A stretch of DNA of 7,226 nt from Chloroflexota bacterium (GCA_024278015.1 JAJRUC010000462.1:1-7226); one strand, 5' to 3'; positions 1 through 6,384 are shown, numbered from the stretch's first letter. The notes: generated by a model from the sequence alone, not told the origin. A program made the numbers and translations.

Positions 1-2
1 GG

Positions 3-1019
3 ACTATCTTTTTCTTTACCTTGATTGGCCTGCTGCTTTTGAGCATTGCCTTCAGCGGCGGCAGCGCCCTGGCGAACAGCGGCCCGCACGGCAGCTACAA
101 CGCCCTCACCGCTGCTTGCGCCGGCTGTCACCGGGCGCACACGGCCCAGGCGGCCAAATTGCTCATCGACAGCGTGCCCAACCTGTGCCTGACCTGCCAC
201 GGCAGCGGGGCCACCGGGGCCGCCACCAACGTCATCGACGGGCAATACGGCGGCGGCGGCAATTTACTGGGGGGCGGGTTTGTCAACTATCAGGGCCAAC
301 CGGCCACCTCATCGCACAGTTTTAACGGCACCTTGCAAAACGCCTGGGGCAGCGGCACCACATGGAGCAGCACCTACGATTGCGCCGGCTGCCACAACTC
401 TGACTCCGGCCTGGTGTGGCCGGGCGCGCCGACATGGGGCATTAGCCCCGGCGCGGTGGGCAGTTATCCGGGGCGCGGGCAAAACGTGACTATGCCGCTA
501 ACCTGCACCAGTTGCCACGACCCCCACGGCGGGGCCAACTATCGTTTGCTGCAACAACGTATGCACCCAAGCAGCCCCCAGCAAACCGATAGCAACGGCT
601 ACGTTCTGGTCACATCCAATGAGCCGGGCGGCCAAACCCCCGACCAGCCAGGCTACGCGCCCAACTACACCTCGGCCAATTACCGCCTGGGCCTGGGCGA
701 CTGGTGTACCGGCTGCCACTTCACCTATCATCAGGAAGTTTCAGTGCAGCCGTTCAACGCCGAAGACGGCAAAGGCTTGCTGACCCGCTATCGCCACAAA
801 ACGAACATGACCCTGGGCGGGCTTTCAACCAGTTCGCCGCTGGAAGACCCCGCCGGCGACGGCGCCAACGGCAACGACCAGGTTTTCTGCGGCACATGCC
901 ATTACGCGCACGGCACCAACACGGCAATGACCGCTATGGCTACCGTAGACCCCACCAACGACAGCGCCCTGTTGCGCATCGAAAACCGGGGCGTATGCCA
1001 GGATTGTCATAAAAAATAG
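3..1019 (+). CDS. secreted heptaheme c-type cytochrome (doubled-CXXCH family), 5' partial
   Basis: Likely an electron-transfer protein outside the cytoplasmic membrane. The frame is open to the window edge. The first possible start, TTG at 21, falls inside the hydrophobic core of a signal peptide (TIFFFTLIGLLLLSIAF, then GGSALA before NSGPHG), so the true start is probably upstream. Counting from the TTG codon, seven CXXCH heme c sites lie at residues 33, 56, 121, 162, 229, 290 and 326. Six form three pairs (33/56, 162/229, 290/326) in the layout of the doubled CXXCH motif family; two of the pairs open with CxxCHxPHG or CxxCHxAHG. The seventh, CAGCH at 121, is extra. Further His residues (RAH, SSHS, RYRHK) could be axial ligands. 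The - strand gene at 1547-2482 is a clear paralogue sharing LLGGGFV, TCTSCH and GVCQ-CH. The next gene follows after 14 bases and is probably co-transcribed. The electron partner is unknown. Confidence 0.9.
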   Translation, partial: TIFFFTLIGLLLLSIAFSGGSALANSGPHGSYNALTAACAGCHRAHTAQAAKLLIDSVPNLCLTCHGSGATGAATNVIDGQYGGGGNLLGGGFVNYQGQPATSSHSFNGTLQNAWGSGTTWSSTYDCAGCHNSDSGLVWPGAPTWGISPGAVGSYPGRGQNVTMPLTCTSCHDPHGGANYRLLQQRMHPSSPQQTDSNGYVLVTSNEPGGQTPDQPGYAPNYTSANYRLGLGDWCTGCHFTYHQEVSVQPFNAEDGKGLLTRYRHKTNMTLGGLSTSSPLEDPAGDGANGNDQVFCGTCHYAHGTNTAMTAMATVDPTNDSALLRIENRGVCQDCHKK

Positions 1020-1033
1020 GCGGTCAGGCCAAA

Positions 1034-1486
1034 ATGAAACTTTTTGACCGGCCCGGCTTTGTGCAGGGGGCCATCATCGCCGTTTCTGTTTTAATTGTGG
1101 GGGCTGTCATCGCCCTGAGCGCGCTGGGGTATCTGGTATTTGTGGACAAAACCAGTGGCGGGCCGTTGCAGCCCGCCACCAACACCCCAACTGCCAAACG
1201 GGCCGGCCCCCAACCAACCGATACGCCGAAAATTGTTTGGGGCACGCCCACCCGCATGTCGCATCAAATGCTGAACCAGGCGCAAGACACGGCGGCCCAG
1301 ACCACGCCCACGCCCATACTTCAGGCCACAGAGACAGCAACCGCCACGGCCACGCCCCCCCCTTCGGCTACCGATGTGCCGCCGGCAGCGGGAGCCACGC
1401 CCTTCGCCCACCCCACCTACCAACCCACCACCCAACCCTGCGCAGCCTGCCACGACAATTTACGCGATTTCATCAACCGGCAGTAA
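1034..1486 (+). CDS. membrane-anchored monoheme protein with Pro/Thr-rich tether
   Basis: A 150-residue protein with no family I can name. Residues 1-8 are short and partly charged (MKLFDRPG). Residues 9-37 form one hydrophobic helix (AIIAVSVLIVGAVIALSALG), followed by VDKTSGG. Residues 45-134 are a low-complexity linker rich in Pro, Thr and Ala (TPTP, TATATATPPP), as in extracellular spacers. A single CAACH heme c site lies at 136-140, and only ten residues (DNLRDFINRQ) follow it. The reading is a heme held on a flexible tether outside the membrane, perhaps passing electrons between a membrane donor and the cytochrome encoded just upstream. That role is inference. ATG at 1034 follows the upstream stop by 14 bases and has only a weak ribosome binding site. 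The N-terminal helix could be an uncleaved anchor or, less likely, a signal peptide. The gene ends just before a strong terminator. Confidence 0.82.
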   Translation: MKLFDRPGFVQGAIIAVSVLIVGAVIALSALGYLVFVDKTSGGPLQPATNTPTAKRAGPQPTDTPKIVWGTPTRMSHQMLNQAQDTAAQTTPTPILQATETATATATPPPSATDVPPAAGATPFAHPTYQPTTQPCAACHDNLRDFINRQ

Positions 1487-1501
1487 TCCTTTCAACACCA
1501 G

Positions 1502-1539
1502 AAAGGCGACGGACACATCTTCGGCCCGTCGCCTTTTTT
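1502..1539 (+). terminator. Rho-independent terminator of the + strand cytochrome operon
   Basis: An 11-bp perfect stem (AAAGGCGACGG at 1502-1512 with CCGTCGCCTTT at 1526-1536) encloses a 13-base loop and runs into six T residues (1534-1539). It starts 15 bases after the stop of the monoheme gene. It lies 8 bases from the stop of the convergent - strand cytochrome. Read on the - strand, only three T follow the GC stem, so termination there would be weaker, though the hairpin may serve both units. Confidence 0.9.
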
Positions 1540-1546
1540 GTTTCGA

Positions 1547-2482
1547 TTATCCCGCTTGTTTTTGATGACACACCTGGCACACGCCGCCGTTATCCAGCCG
1601 AAGCAAGGTGCTGTCCCGGTCATCGCTCATAGTGGCCGCTGTGCCGTGCGGCAGATGGCAGGTCATGCAGGCCACCAAATCGCCATTTCCACTTTGGGCC
1701 AGGGGTAAATGATAACCCTCAAAGCCGACAGTTTCCGGGTTCACGTTGCCGCCGTCGTCAAACGACATGCCCACCCGATGGGTGTAGCCGCCGGAAGAAA
1801 CCATCGCCGCATCGCTGCCGGCCCCCGCCGACGTAACATCGTATGTTCCGTGGCAGGCCGCGCACAGGCTGTCTACACCCGCGCCCCACTGTTCGGTATC
1901 AAAATCCTTGGCCGCGCCCTCGTCTACCTGTTGCACCGATACGGCGTGGCCGTTGATGGTTTCGCGCAACATACGATAATTGTTGGAGCCGTGCGGGTTG
2001 TGGCAACTGGTACACGTGACAGCTTGCGTCAACGCTGATTTTGCGCCGCGCGCCGCGCCATTGCCCCACGCCTCGGAGACATTGCCCATTGAATTATGGG
2101 CCGATGTAACCGGTTGCCCCTTGTAGCTCACAAACCCGCCGCCCAGCAAAGCGGCGCCGTCCGGAGTGTGGGCCGCGCCGATATTCTGGTTGCCGGTCAA
2201 ATCATCGCCGCCGGAAAAATAAACGCCGTCGGCCACGTTGGTATTGGCCCCGGTGCCGGAGCCGTGACACGACATACACAACGTATAAACATCCTGAGCC
2301 AGCAGCGCCGGCGAGCCGGTTGTTGAATTGGTGCGGTGGCACGTGGCGCAATCATTCGGGTTGGAAGCAATACCCGTGTGAGGGCTGCCGGCGGCAGACA
2401 CACTGACCACGCCCAACAGAAAAACCATCGTTAAAACAAAAATGACAAGGTGTTTGCGAACTGGTTTGGCTGTAATGTGCAT
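1547..2482 (-). CDS. secreted hexaheme c-type cytochrome (doubled-CXXCH family)
   Basis: A 311-residue exported multiheme cytochrome, presumably for electron transfer at the cell surface. The ATG at 2482 is chosen because GGAGGA at 2487-2492 sits ideally before it; the earlier TTG (2497) and ATG (2494) in frame precede or overlap that site. The N-terminus is a classic signal peptide: basic MHITAKPVRKH, core LVIFVLTMVFLLGVV, then SVSAAGS with likely cleavage near SA/AG. CXXCH sites start at residues 45, 69, 157, 207, 272 and 302 and form three doubled-CXXCH pairs, the second and third opening with CTSCHNPHG and CMTCHLPHG. Conserved features shared with the cytochrome at 3-1019 include LLGGGFVSYKGQP, NYRML and GGVCQVCH. 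It lacks that paralogue's extra heme site. It stands alone on its strand, convergent to the other cytochrome unit, behind an unusual upstream repeat array. Confidence 0.93.
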   Translation of the reverse strand: MHITAKPVRKHLVIFVLTMVFLLGVVSVSAAGSPHTGIASNPNDCATCHRTNSTTGSPALLAQDVYTLCMSCHGSGTGANTNVADGVYFSGGDDLTGNQNIGAAHTPDGAALLGGGFVSYKGQPVTSAHNSMGNVSEAWGNGAARGAKSALTQAVTCTSCHNPHGSNNYRMLRETINGHAVSVQQVDEGAAKDFDTEQWGAGVDSLCAACHGTYDVTSAGAGSDAAMVSSGGYTHRVGMSFDDGGNVNPETVGFEGYHLPLAQSGNGDLVACMTCHLPHGTAATMSDDRDSTLLRLDNGGVCQVCHQKQAG

Positions 2483-2486
2483 GGGT

Positions 2487-2492
2487 TCCTCC
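2487..2492 (-). promoter_or_regulatory. ribosome binding site of the hexaheme cytochrome gene
   Basis: GGAGGA on the - strand, four bases (ACCC) before ATG at 2482. It fixes the start codon and rules out the two in-frame upstream candidates at 2497 and 2494. Confidence 0.88.
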
Positions 2493-2535
2493 ATCAAGAC
2501 GATACGTCAATGTGGAAACTGCTCAACTTACCTTG

Positions 2536-2541
2536 AGTATA
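2536..2541 (-). promoter_or_regulatory. -10 box of the hexaheme cytochrome promoter
   Basis: TATACT on the - strand, about 54 bases before the start codon. The hexamer 17 bases further upstream is CGCTCT, which does not resemble a -35 box. Instead the last heptamer of the repeat array (2552-2558) ends exactly 10 bases upstream of the -10 box. This is the geometry of PhoB-type activated promoters, where the regulator replaces a poor -35. A small inverted repeat, CTCAA/TTGAG (2522-2526 and 2533-2537), lies over the expected transcription start. The promoter is predicted from sequence only. Confidence 0.55.
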
Positions 2542-2551
2542 TCAGTAAATG

Positions 2552-2624
2552 AAGGCAAAGAGCGCAAACGCTTCGTGCAAACTACGTAAAAATACCGTGC
2601 AAATTGCGTAAAACTTCCGTAAAA
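2552..2624 (-). repeat. tandem array of seven heptamers with 11-base period, likely regulator binding sites
   Basis: Read on the - strand, heptamers start every 11 bases: TTTTACG (2618-2624), TTTTACG (2607-2613), TTGCACG (2596-2602), TTTTACG (2585-2591), TTGCACG (2574-2580), GTTTGCG (2563-2569) and a degenerate TTGCCTT (2552-2558). Each is separated by a four-base spacer. A longer 18-base unit is nearly identical at 2574-2591 and 2596-2613 (two mismatches, 22-base offset). Seven-base half sites at 11-base steps are the known arrangement for OmpR/PhoB-family winged-helix response regulators, which bind head to tail on one DNA face. The array fills the space upstream of the cytochrome -10 box and lies beyond the stop of the gene at 2657. 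The identity of the regulator is unknown. Confidence 0.75.
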
Positions 2625-2656
2625 TGGGGAAAATCGGGGAATCTGGAGAACGAAAA

Positions 2657-3949
2657 TCAGGATTTGGGGGATATTTGCCGCCAGCGGCCCCATTGTTGCC
2701 GCCAAACGATGCGCTTGTGTGGGTATTCGATAATGAGTACTCGCGGCCAAAATCGACGAACCACCGGCAGGCCGGGGCGCGCGCCGACAAACAGCGTCCG
2801 GCCCGGCATAATCATCTGCCGCCACTGGTAACGGGCCGCCCGGATACCGGCCGAAACGGGCGCATCCGCCGATTTTACCGGCAGGCCGACCAGCCGCCAA
2901 AAGGCCCACCCCACCGATTTTTGCCGCAAGGGGCAGGCCGCCCGGCACAATCCATCCGGCGGGGCATCCGCCGCCGCGACGATAGCGTCAAGTTCCCGGC
3001 CGCACGTTTCGCACCGAAAGTGTTCAATTTGGCCGGAAAAAAGGTCTCTTTGCAAAAACAGTTGCGCCGACTGCCCGGACTGCGCCGTCAACTGCCAACG
3101 ATAATAAGCCATCGGCAGCCGGGCCACGGCGTAGCTCACCGGCAACAGCGTAATCCGTAACTGGTGGCGTTCCAGTTCATCGGCCATTTTACGCTGAAGG
3201 TCGCGCTCCAGTTCCCGCCGAACATCAGCCGCGCCGGCGTCATCTTCAAGTTCGGCCACCAGTTGACGGTAAAAGCCCGTCAAGCGGCCCGCAATTGTCT
3301 GCAAGCGCGCCCGAATGTCCGTTTCCAGGGCATCGGCCCGGGCTTCAACCTGCCGGCGGGCTTCTGTTTGGGCGCAATGAAACATCCGGTGCAGCGCGTC
3401 CGAATCAAGCGGCCCAGGCGCATCATCCGCCACCGGCAACGACCCGTTTCGCAAAAATTCCGCCTTTTCGGGCCGAAGCTGCCCCGCTGCGTCAACCACC
3501 ACCGTCAACAACGCTTCTTCCTTCTCCGTCCACACATAACTCGCCCGGAAATGGAACACAAAAAACGGGACATCGTTTGTTTCAAATTGAGATTCAATCG
3601 TGTTTTGCGCCGCAGGCGGTGCAGCCGGGTTGAGGAGCGGCAAAAGGGACAGGGGTCGGCGCGCCGGCAAGCTGAATTGCGCCTGCTGGCCGCGCCCGGC
3701 CAGCAGCGCCATCATCCGGTCGAAAATGCGGCTGCCGTAAGACAGTAAATCCTGTTGGGGCGAAAGCTCCCGGTCTGCCCCCGCCTCTTCATCGGCAAAG
3801 GTCAGGTACAGGCGCGGCTTGCCGAAAGTATCCGCCAGCGACGGCGGCAGCGCAACCAGCACGTCCAATTCATCGGGGTAAACGTCTGCCCCAAAATGCG
3901 TAAAAAAGTCGATGGCAAATGTACGCAGCCTGTTTGCAGATTGGGTCAT
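2657..3949 (-). CDS. coiled-coil, Cys4 zinc-motif partner of the SNF2 ATPase (function unknown)
   Basis: A 430-residue cytoplasmic protein with no signal peptide or membrane helix. ATG at 3949 is chosen because it overlaps the ATPase stop by four bases (ATGA) and follows GGGAG by seven bases; an earlier in-frame start at 4087 would lie deep inside the ATPase gene. Residues 1-175 form an unidentified N-terminal domain (FAIDFFTHFGADVYPDELDV near the start). Residues about 188-262 are rich in Glu, Arg, Ala and Leu and look like a long coiled coil (RRELERDLQRKMADELERH). A beta-rich stretch follows (LRITLLPVSYAVA). A CxxC...CxxxC motif at C313, C316, C335 and C339 should bind zinc. The last 90 residues are basic and Trp/Arg rich. 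Coupled translation suggests the protein works with the ATPase, for instance in substrate recognition or as a regulatory subunit; that is inference. Coiled-coil plus zinc proteins next to SNF2 genes are familiar to me, but I cannot name a family. Confidence 0.8.
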   Translation of the reverse strand: MTQSANRLRTFAIDFFTHFGADVYPDELDVLVALPPSLADTFGKPRLYLTFADEEAGADRELSPQQDLLSYGSRIFDRMMALLAGRGQQAQFSLPARRPLSLLPLLNPAAPPAAQNTIESQFETNDVPFFVFHFRASYVWTEKEEALLTVVVDAAGQLRPEKAEFLRNGSLPVADDAPGPLDSDALHRMFHCAQTEARRQVEARADALETDIRARLQTIAGRLTGFYRQLVAELEDDAGAADVRRELERDLQRKMADELERHQLRITLLPVSYAVARLPMAYYRWQLTAQSGQSAQLFLQRDLFSGQIEHFRCETCGRELDAIVAAADAPPDGLCRAACPLRQKSVGWAFWRLVGLPVKSADAPVSAGIRAARYQWRQMIMPGRTLFVGARPGLPVVRRFWPRVLIIEYPHKRIVWRQQWGRWRQISPKS

Positions 3950-6249
3950 CGCCAAACTCCCAGCAAATCCGAAAGCTCGTCTGAGGTGGCCCGAATTTGG
4001 GTGTACGTCTGCTGCGCCTGCTCCAGCAAGGTTTCCAGGGCGGTCAGATTTTGCAAAAATTCGGCCTCGGACTGGCTGCCGGCCCACATATCGTAAATGT
4101 GGGCTTCGAACCCGCGCTCATCGCCCAGATCACCCAGAATCAAATCGACTTCACCGATGACCAATTCAAACATCCGGATTTTGCGGGCCAGCACATCTAA
4201 AATGGTGGCTTCGATGGTATTGGTCAGGGACAGGTTAAAAATGCGGACAGTTTCTTTTTGGCCCAGGCGGTGGATACGGCCAATGCGCTGTTCGATGCGC
4301 ATCGGATTCCAGGGCAGGTCAAAATTAATGAGCTGGCGGCAAAATTGCAGGTTGTGCCCTTCGCCGCCGGAGCGGGTGCTAATCATCACCCGGGCTGAAC
4401 GTCGGAAGGCGCGGACGGCTTCAAAACGCTCCAGCGACGACAGCCCGCCGTGAAACAGCACGGTTTTATGGCCGGCGGCAGTCAGGGCGGCGTCAAGGGT
4501 ACGCATCGAGGCCAGATAATCGGTAAAAATCAACATCTTGCCCGGATATTGCGATAAAATTACGCGCACGGCATCCACCTTGCGCCCTTCGGCAATACTG
4601 CGGGCCAGGGTCAGGTAATCTGCCAGGTGGGGGTTTGGCTCGCGTTGCAGCAGCGCGGCCAATCCGCGCGCTGCCGCCTGTGGCGTGGAACAAAGTTGGC
4701 GCTGCAAGGTGGCCAGCCGCAACCGCATGGCCCCGGCCCGTTGGCGCTGCGCGTCGTCCTGTCGCAATAAAGCCAATGTTTGCCGGATGTAGGCCGTCAC
4801 GCCATTGTACAGGCGGCGTTCCGGCGGAGACAAGTTTAAATGATAGACGGCCGCTTCTCTGGCGGGCAGGCGCACGCCAACGCTGCTGCGCCGGTTGCGT
4901 ACCATAACCTCGCGCAATAATGTTCGCAGGGCGAAGGTATTTTTCGGGGTCAACTGGCGGGGCCGGGGGGCAAGGGGCGCTGTCGATGCGCCGGCGTTCA
5001 ATTTGAGGCGGCACACAAAATCGACCTTCCGCCGCCGGGGCCAAACCGGACACTCGATGCTCTCAAACTCAACCAGTTTGTACCCGGCGGTCAGCAGCGA
5101 CTCAATCTCGCGCCGGGCCGCCGGCGCGGGCGGCTTGCGGTTGCCGGAATAATGGTCACAGAAGGCTTGATAATCATCAAAACGCTGAAGCACGTTCAGG
5201 CCGGGCCAACCGTCTTTTTGCGCCTGCGTCCGTTTTTCTTTGCTTTGCCTCAAATAACCGGGTACATATTGGCTGCTGTACACCGTGCGACGAGACGGAC
5301 GACGGGCAGTTCTGCGGGCGGCCACAAAGGTGCGCTTAAACGCCCGGCGCGTGCCCAAATGGCCGGGCCGCAAAATTGTGACCAGATTGTACAACTCCAG
5401 CAGATGATTATGCACCGGGGTGGCCGTCAACATCAACACGTATCGCTTGCGAAGCCGGTTGACGAACTGATAGGCTCGCGTGCGGTGATTTTTGAGCTTG
5501 TGGGCCTCATCAATGATGAGCATATCATATTCAAAGGCCGGCAAGCGCGTTGCCCACTGCGCCGACCTGGCCCGGCTGAGCGAAACAATCCAGCGCGCGC
5601 CGCGCGGCAAAACAGCGGGTTGCCCGGCGACGGGGGGCGGAGGCAATTGCGACAGGGATTCCAGGACGGTGAATGTTTCGTTGAACTTGTGTTGCATTTC
5701 GGCCTGCCATTGCCGGGTCAGCGGGGCGGGCACAATAATCAGGGCATTGTCAATCAAGCCCCGTTCAATCAACTCTTTAAGGATGATACCCGCCTCAATG
5801 GTTTTGCCCAGGCCCACTTCATCGGCCAGCAAAGCGCGGCCCCCCATATCTCGCAAAACGTGCAGCGCCGTTTCAAGCTGATAGGCATACTGGTCGATGA
5901 ATATATCATCCAGACAAATCAGGCGGCTGAACCCGCCACTTGCGCCCAATTGCTCGGCTTGCAGGCGAAGATTGTACCATTGCGGCCCGTCCGGGACGGC
6001 AGGGCGGCTATCGGACCGTGTTTCGGGGGGAGCAGGGGTTTCAGTGGTGCGGGCCGGCAATTCGACGGCGGGGGCATCGGCGGGGATGAGCGGCCCGGCG
6101 GGCAGCCGGCCGCAGTGGGAACAGCCGGCCGCTGCGCCGGACAAGGGCCAACCGCAACGGGGGCAGGTCGCCTCCGGCTCCCCGGCGGGCAGGGTCTCTT
6201 CGGCTTTGGGTGGTGAAAGAGGGAGCCATTCAAGACGTTCATTATCCAT
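3946..6249 (-). CDS. SNF2-family (RapA-like) DNA-dependent ATPase with zinc ribbon
   Basis: A nucleic-acid translocase of helicase superfamily 2, using ATP to move on DNA or remodel protein-DNA complexes. Numbered from ATG 6249 (767 residues): a zinc ribbon (CPRCG and CSHCG, residues 29-46), a Pro-rich linker to about 90, a Q-motif-like region (YQLETALHVL), motif I DEVGLGKT (143-150), Ia VPAPLTRQW (173-181), motif II DEAH (247-250), motif III LTATP (274-278), motif IV LIFTDYL (573-579), motif V STRSGGEGHNLQ (624-635) and motif VI QRIGRIHRLGQ (654-664). All catalytic motifs are intact. Between motifs III and IV, residues about 312-436 look like an insertion. The C-terminal region (FELVIGEVDLILGDL) resembles RapA-like proteins. 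The start is uncertain: ATG 6255 or TTG 6291 are alternatives, and none has a good ribosome binding site. The stop overlaps the partner gene. The role could be transcription recycling, repair or phage defence; the sequence does not decide. Confidence 0.94.
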   Translation of the reverse strand: MDNERLEWLPLSPPKAEETLPAGEPEATCPRCGWPLSGAAAGCSHCGRLPAGPLIPADAPAVELPARTTETPAPPETRSDSRPAVPDGPQWYNLRLQAEQLGASGGFSRLICLDDIFIDQYAYQLETALHVLRDMGGRALLADEVGLGKTIEAGIILKELIERGLIDNALIIVPAPLTRQWQAEMQHKFNETFTVLESLSQLPPPPVAGQPAVLPRGARWIVSLSRARSAQWATRLPAFEYDMLIIDEAHKLKNHRTRAYQFVNRLRKRYVLMLTATPVHNHLLELYNLVTILRPGHLGTRRAFKRTFVAARRTARRPSRRTVYSSQYVPGYLRQSKEKRTQAQKDGWPGLNVLQRFDDYQAFCDHYSGNRKPPAPAARREIESLLTAGYKLVEFESIECPVWPRRRKVDFVCRLKLNAGASTAPLAPRPRQLTPKNTFALRTLLREVMVRNRRSSVGVRLPAREAAVYHLNLSPPERRLYNGVTAYIRQTLALLRQDDAQRQRAGAMRLRLATLQRQLCSTPQAAARGLAALLQREPNPHLADYLTLARSIAEGRKVDAVRVILSQYPGKMLIFTDYLASMRTLDAALTAAGHKTVLFHGGLSSLERFEAVRAFRRSARVMISTRSGGEGHNLQFCRQLINFDLPWNPMRIEQRIGRIHRLGQKETVRIFNLSLTNTIEATILDVLARKIRMFELVIGEVDLILGDLGDERGFEAHIYDMWAGSQSEAEFLQNLTALETLLEQAQQTYTQIRATSDELSDLLGVWR

Positions 6250-6255
6250 GAGCAT

Positions 6256-6261
6256 AGTATA
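6256..6261 (-). promoter_or_regulatory. -10 box of the SNF2 gene, possible leaderless transcript
   Basis: TATACT on the - strand directly precedes ATG 6255, and its last base is seven bases from the A of ATG 6249. A transcript starting at the usual distance would begin at or near that second ATG, with no leader. The missing ribosome binding site upstream agrees with this. The -35 position (17-base spacer) is only a T run, so the promoter may be weak or activator dependent. Confidence 0.45.
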
Positions 6262-6326
6262 CAATAACCCGCCCCACAAAAAAAGTTGCAAAATTCAGGA
6301 TGACTCCCTCCAATTTACCATAACGT

Positions 6327-6353
6327 CACACTCGACATTGACATAAAAGTGTG
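6327..6353. promoter_or_regulatory. inverted repeat over the xpt promoter, possible operator
   Basis: CACACT (6327-6332) and AGTGTG (6348-6353) are perfect 6-base inverted repeats with centres 21 bases apart, two helical turns, overlapping the -35 box and spacer of the xpt promoter. A dimeric repressor bound here would block RNA polymerase. Short arms mean chance is possible. Confidence 0.35.
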
Positions 6354-6360
6354 GTACAAT
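6332..6360 (+). promoter_or_regulatory. sigma-70-type promoter of xpt-guaA
   Basis: TCGACA (6332-6337) and TACAAT (6355-6360) each match the -35 and -10 consensus at five of six positions with an exact 17-base spacer. The expected start is near 6367, leaving a leader of under 20 bases. That is too short for a purine riboswitch, so any control should act at the promoter. Confidence 0.75.
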
Positions 6361-6373
6361 ATTTTCGTATAAA

Positions 6374-6379
6374 GGGAGG
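6374..6379 (+). promoter_or_regulatory. ribosome binding site of xpt
   Basis: GGGAGG precedes ATG 6385 by five bases. The in-frame GTG at 6382 is only two bases from this site, so ATG 6385 is the better start. Confidence 0.85.
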
Positions 6380-6384
6380 GTGTG

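Noticed and set aside
1437..1640. Monoheme protein as the frameshifted 5' or 3' piece of a neighbouring multiheme cytochrome
   Set aside because: The stop is followed directly by a strong terminator, and no further + strand CXXCH coding was seen before the convergent gene. Its own membrane helix and tether make it a complete gene.
2552..2624. Repeats as a CRISPR array or replication iterons
   Set aside because: The units are 7 bases with 4-base spacers, far too short for CRISPR, and there is no replication gene or DnaA box beside them. Position relative to TATACT fits promoter control better.
2523..2948. - strand open frame running through the cytochrome promoter region
   Set aside because: It overlaps the end of the SNF2 partner in another frame, has Gly/Ala/Arg-biased content, and would cover the repeat array and -10 box.
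3950..4087. 46-residue N-terminal extension of the SNF2 partner
   Set aside because: It overlaps the conserved C-terminal coding of the ATPase in another frame, and the ATGA overlap with GGGAG upstream marks 3949 as the start.
5152..6216. Long + strand open frame of 354 codons
   Set aside because: It is antisense to the SNF2 ATPase, whose catalytic motifs are intact. Its translation is low-complexity Gly/Arg/Ala and has no ribosome binding site; GC-rich coding produces such shadows.
6338..6343. Perfect TTGACA as the -35 box of xpt
   Set aside because: Only 11 bases separate it from TACAAT, and no acceptable -10 lies 16-18 bases downstream. The TCGACA six bases earlier has an exact 17-base spacer.
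6361..6384. Purine riboswitch upstream of xpt
   Set aside because: The predicted leader is under 20 bases and contains no room for the three-way junction; the promoter lies immediately upstream.
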